This document shows, piece after piece, positions 10,401 through 11,709 of a stretch of DNA of 11,709 nt. Origin of the DNA: Polyrhizophydium stewartii (taxonomy: Eukaryota; Chytridiomycota; Chytridiomycetes; Rhizophydiales); contig JADGIZ010000568.1 in the NCBI GenBank assembly GCA_027604665.1, positions 1-11,709 on the forward strand. Direction: 5' to 3'. The position numbers and the translations under genes are program-made. The notes below the pieces were generated by a model, which saw only the letters and a program-made list of their open reading frames with translations, was not told the DNA's origin and did not search any database. Numbering within the stretch: position 1 is the stretch's first letter; the number at the start of each line of letters is the position of its first letter.

Positions 10401-11678
10401 ACGAAAGAGCGTGAGCACGGCGATCTGGGCGAGAAGAGGCCAGGTCGCGATGTGCGCACCCGAAGTCTGCTTGCTCTGCTTTCGCCACTCCTTGCGTAAA
10501 GCCTTGATCTTCTGCTTCTCTGACTCGGAGAGCACGGTGACCTGCGCGCCGTAGGCAGGCCGCGCGGGCTGTCTTGGTGCCGATGCGCGGTCTGGGTCGC
10601 GAGTGTGCTGGGCCACGCTGATCTCGTCCTGCTTGCGGGCATGCATGGCCTGCGGGATCGAGCAGTCAGCCAGGCAGGTCGCGAGCATGCGGCGAGGATG
10701 GATCGAGAGAGCGGACGGCTCACGTCGGCCATGATGGTGTCGACAATGAGCTGGCGGTTGGTCAGCAGGGTGGTGACGAGGTCAAAGTCCGAGTAGCCGA
10801 TCAGATCGACGAGGGCGTTCTGGATGTCGTCGTCTGCGGGCGGGGGCGTCAGCGCAGCGCAGCAGAGAGAGGCACGGGCGAGCGGCGAGCAGACGCACCG
10901 CCGCGCTTGGAGCGCAGGATCGAGAAGATGTCCGTGCACAGCTGCTCGGCGGACAGGTGCATTGGGTTGTCGACCAGGAACAGCTCGCAGCGGCTGCGGG
11001 CGGCGATGGCGGCTGCGTCAGCGCAGGGCAGGCGGCCGGGCAGGCTGAGGTCGCGGGCACCTGAGCAGCCACTCGCGGTCAAGGGCCTGCGAGGCGTCGC
11101 CGGCCGGCGCGCGGGCGGCCGGGCGGTCTGCGGGGTCGATGTCTGTGTCGGTCTCGTCGACCAGGACCTCGTTTGAGGACGAGGCGCTGGCTATGGGCGC
11201 CATGCGCGGGGCGGCGGCGGGAGCAAGCGGCGGCGGGCCACCGGGTGGCAGCAGCCATGCGGGAGGGGAGCCGATGGCGCTGCGGAAGGGGATGTCTGCG
11301 CCGAAGCCCGCCGGGGCGACGGGAAGCGGGGCGCCTGTGGGTCGTGTGAGCTGGCGCGGTGAGTCGACGGCGTCGGAGGCGTGCATGCCGGCGCACGCAC
11401 CCTTGGCACTGCGGGGGTGGCAGCAGGCGGCAGCAGGGCAGGCAGAGAGCGTCAGCGCGGCAGGCGGCGCAGCATTGGCGGCTGTCGACAGGCGGGACGA
11501 CGCACATCTTGCGGGCGAGCAGGCGGCGGGCGAGCAGCTGGAGCTCTGCGGCGTCAGGCGGCGGCCGCGGCGGGGCGTGCAGAGCGAGCGGGCTCGCATG
11601 GGCGGCGGCGGGCTTGTCGTCGCGGGAAGATGCAGCGGCGGCGGCGCGACGGTCGCGCAGCACGTCGATGAAGCGCAT
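4411..11678 (-). CDS. SLH1: Tandem-cassette Ski2-like RNA helicase SLH1/ASCC3 (RQT complex subunit), 11 exons
   Basis: ATP-dependent helicase of the ribosome quality-control trigger complex, known to dissociate collided ribosomes in the cytoplasm. Exons: 11678-11506, 11408-11401, 11334-11061, 10993-10899, 10833-10724, 10649-10460, 10371-9739, 9656-8786, 8698-6642, 6540-5846, 5763-4411. All junctions are in phase, giving about 2152 residues (human ASCC3 about 2200, yeast Slh1 about 1967). Cassette 1 has [12 protein letters not shown] at 400-411, APTGAGKT at 428-435, DEVH at 540-543, SATLPN at 577-582 and GRAGR at 781-785, then winged-helix and Sec63-type domains to about 1215. Cassette 2 has APTGSGKT at 1286-1293, DEIH at 1390-1393, STALAN at 1427-1432 and GRAGR at 1625-1629, then a Sec63 unit to the end. 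[11 protein letters not shown], the intact second GRAGR and [10 protein letters not shown] at 253 mark ASCC3/Slh1, not the spliceosomal relative BRR2. The start ATG at 11678 is the least certain part: the frame stays open to the window edge. Confidence 0.94.
5764..5845 (-). other. SLH1 intron 10 (82 nt)
   Basis: Donor ATG|GTGCGT and acceptor GTGCAG|AAT (phase 0). The splice joins [12 protein letters not shown] to NPTYYG, the winged-helix segment of cassette 2. A branch site GCTGAC is at 5789-5784. The unspliced frame stops at 5836-5834. Confidence 0.93.
6541..6641 (-). other. SLH1 intron 9 (101 nt)
   Basis: Donor CACT|GTGAGT and acceptor GGACAG|ACTGC (phase 1). The splice gives [17 protein letters not shown], the ASCC3-type sequence between the RecA domains of cassette 2. 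The probable branch site is GTTGAC at 6565-6560, the only one of this form among the introns. Confidence 0.93.
8699..8785 (-). other. SLH1 intron 8 (87 nt), inside helicase motif VI
   Basis: Donor GGACG|GTGCGC and acceptor CAACAG|CCCGCAG (phase 2). The intron interrupts the codon for the last Arg of GRAGR in cassette 1; splicing restores [14 protein letters not shown] branch site GCTGAC is at 8735-8730. The unspliced frame hits a stop. Confidence 0.93.
9657..9738 (-). other. SLH1 intron 7 (82 nt)
   Basis: Donor ACGG|GTGCGA and acceptor CATCCAG|GTGAC (phase 1). The splice restores [16 protein letters not shown] in RecA1 of cassette 1. The likely branch site is GCTCAC at 9698-9693; a GTTGAC at 9726-9721 is too close to the donor. 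Confidence 0.92.
10372..10459 (-). other. SLH1 intron 6 (88 nt)
   Basis: Donor TCGG|GTGCGC and acceptor GCCCAG|ATGAG (phase 1). It joins the basic [11 protein letters not shown] segment to [11 protein letters not shown] in the linker before cassette 1. A branch-like GCTCAC is at 10416-10411. The linker is poorly conserved, so this rests mainly on frame and splice signals. Confidence 0.8.
10650..10723 (-). other. SLH1 intron 5 (74 nt)
   Basis: Donor GAC|GTGAGC and acceptor CCGCAG|GCC (phase 0). It joins [11 protein letters not shown] to AMHARKQDE, just before the conserved [10 protein letters not shown] block. A branch site GCTGAC is at 10670-10665. Confidence 0.83.
10834..10898 (-). other. 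SLH1 intron 4 (65 nt)
   Basis: Donor GGCG|GTGCGT and acceptor CCGCAG|ACGAC (phase 1). The join gives [17 protein letters not shown], resembling the ASCC3 region with GDELQDELFELLG. A branch site GCTGAC is at 10853-10848. It is the shortest intron in the window. Confidence 0.87.
10994..11060 (-). other. SLH1 intron 3 (67 nt)
   Basis: Donor CTCAG|GTGCCC and acceptor CCGCAG|CCGC (phase 2). The join gives REWLLSRCELFL, comparable to the ASCC3 segment around WCEVEKYL. A branch site GCTGAC is at 11022-11017. The donor departs from the GTGCG/GTGAG pattern of the others. Confidence 0.8.
11335..11400 (-). other. SLH1 intron 2 (66 nt, in frame, tentative)
   Basis: Donor AAGG|GTGCGT and acceptor CCCACAG|GCGCC (phase 1). 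A branch-like GCTCAC lies at 11351-11346, close to the acceptor. The length is a multiple of three with no stop, so it may instead be exon; retention would add 22 residues to a poorly conserved N-terminal linker. Splice-signal similarity to the other introns favours removal. Confidence 0.55.
11401..11408 (-). other. Predicted 8-nt micro-exon of SLH1
   Basis: The eight bases TGCCAAGG lie between the intron 1 acceptor and the intron 2 donor and contribute Ile-Ala-Lys and the first base of a Gly codon. Skipping straight from the intron 1 donor to the intron 2 acceptor breaks the frame. If intron 2 is not removed, this becomes part of a larger exon 11408-11061. Confidence 0.5.
11409..11505 (-). 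other. SLH1 intron 1 (97 nt)
   Basis: Donor AAGAT|GTGCGT and acceptor CCCGCAG|TGCC (phase 2), with GCTGAC at 11456-11451 followed by a pyrimidine-rich tract. Joining ARRLLARK in exon 1 to the frame of FGADIPF (residues 71-77) requires a phase-changing splice here. The local sequence is weakly conserved, so exact ends are less certain. Confidence 0.75.
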
Positions 11679-11709
11679 GGCGGGCGGGCGGATGGTGGCG
11701 GGTGGGTGT

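Noticed and set aside
11533..11674. Extra intron within SLH1 exon 1 (CTGACGCCGCAG resembles a 3' intron end)
   Set aside because: No GTGCG or GTGAG donor lies upstream, the branch-to-acceptor distance would be under 10 nt, and the open frame continues into [13 protein letters not shown].
4411..11678. Helicase is the spliceosomal BRR2
   Set aside because: Two cassettes and a similar size fit, but the sequence between RecA domains of cassette 2 ([26 protein letters not shown]), the canonical GRAGRP in cassette 2, and the N-terminal [10 protein letters not shown] block match ASCC3/Slh1. BRR2 has a degenerate second motif VI.
11682..11706. Second G-quadruplex next to the SLH1 start
   Set aside because: Four GGG runs exist, but the middle loop is 11 bases, longer than the usual limit; the tract is also cut by the window edge.
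1..11709. Mobile element, CRISPR array, tRNA/rRNA or a novel multi-gene defence-type system
   Set aside because: Two conserved eukaryotic genes and their introns account for nearly all of the window; no long terminal or inverted repeats, spaced repeats or tRNA-like folds were found.

Overview
This is a stretch of nuclear DNA from a eukaryote with a compact, G+C-rich genome, most likely a fungus. Two large housekeeping genes lie head to tail on the minus strand, separated by 121 bases. Thirteen short introns (65-236 nt) can be placed from reading-frame continuity plus conserved family motifs. All have GTG donors and AG acceptors, and nearly all have a GCTGAC- or GCTCAC-type branch site. The compact spacing, base composition and short introns with this branch site suggest a basidiomycete yeast, possibly Ustilaginomycotina or Malassezia-like. 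That placement is inference; a G+C-rich early-diverging fungus is not excluded.

Layout in transcription order (right to left). Positions 11678-4411 hold an 11-exon gene for a tandem Ski2-like helicase of about 2152 residues, of the Slh1/ASCC3 (Rqt2) type. These helicases split collided ribosomes in ribosome-associated quality control. Positions 4410-4290 are a short intergenic stretch containing upstream ATGs for the next gene. Positions 4289-71 hold a 4-exon gene for the second-largest subunit of RNA polymerase I (RPA135/Rpa2, about 1242 residues), which transcribes rRNA. Positions 70-1 are 3' flank with a textbook G-quadruplex motif on the plus strand.

The two genes sit at opposite ends of ribosome biology: one helps make rRNA, the other rescues stalled ribosomes. 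Adjacency alone does not show co-regulation. Both proteins look complete and catalytically intact. I see no mobile element, CRISPR array, tRNA, rRNA or toxin. I do not see a new multi-gene system. The points worth a second look are the unusual GTGCG donor consensus, a predicted 8-nt micro-exon, two stop-free introns whose lengths are multiples of three, lineage-type insertions in both proteins, and the uncertain 5' end of the helicase gene at the window edge.
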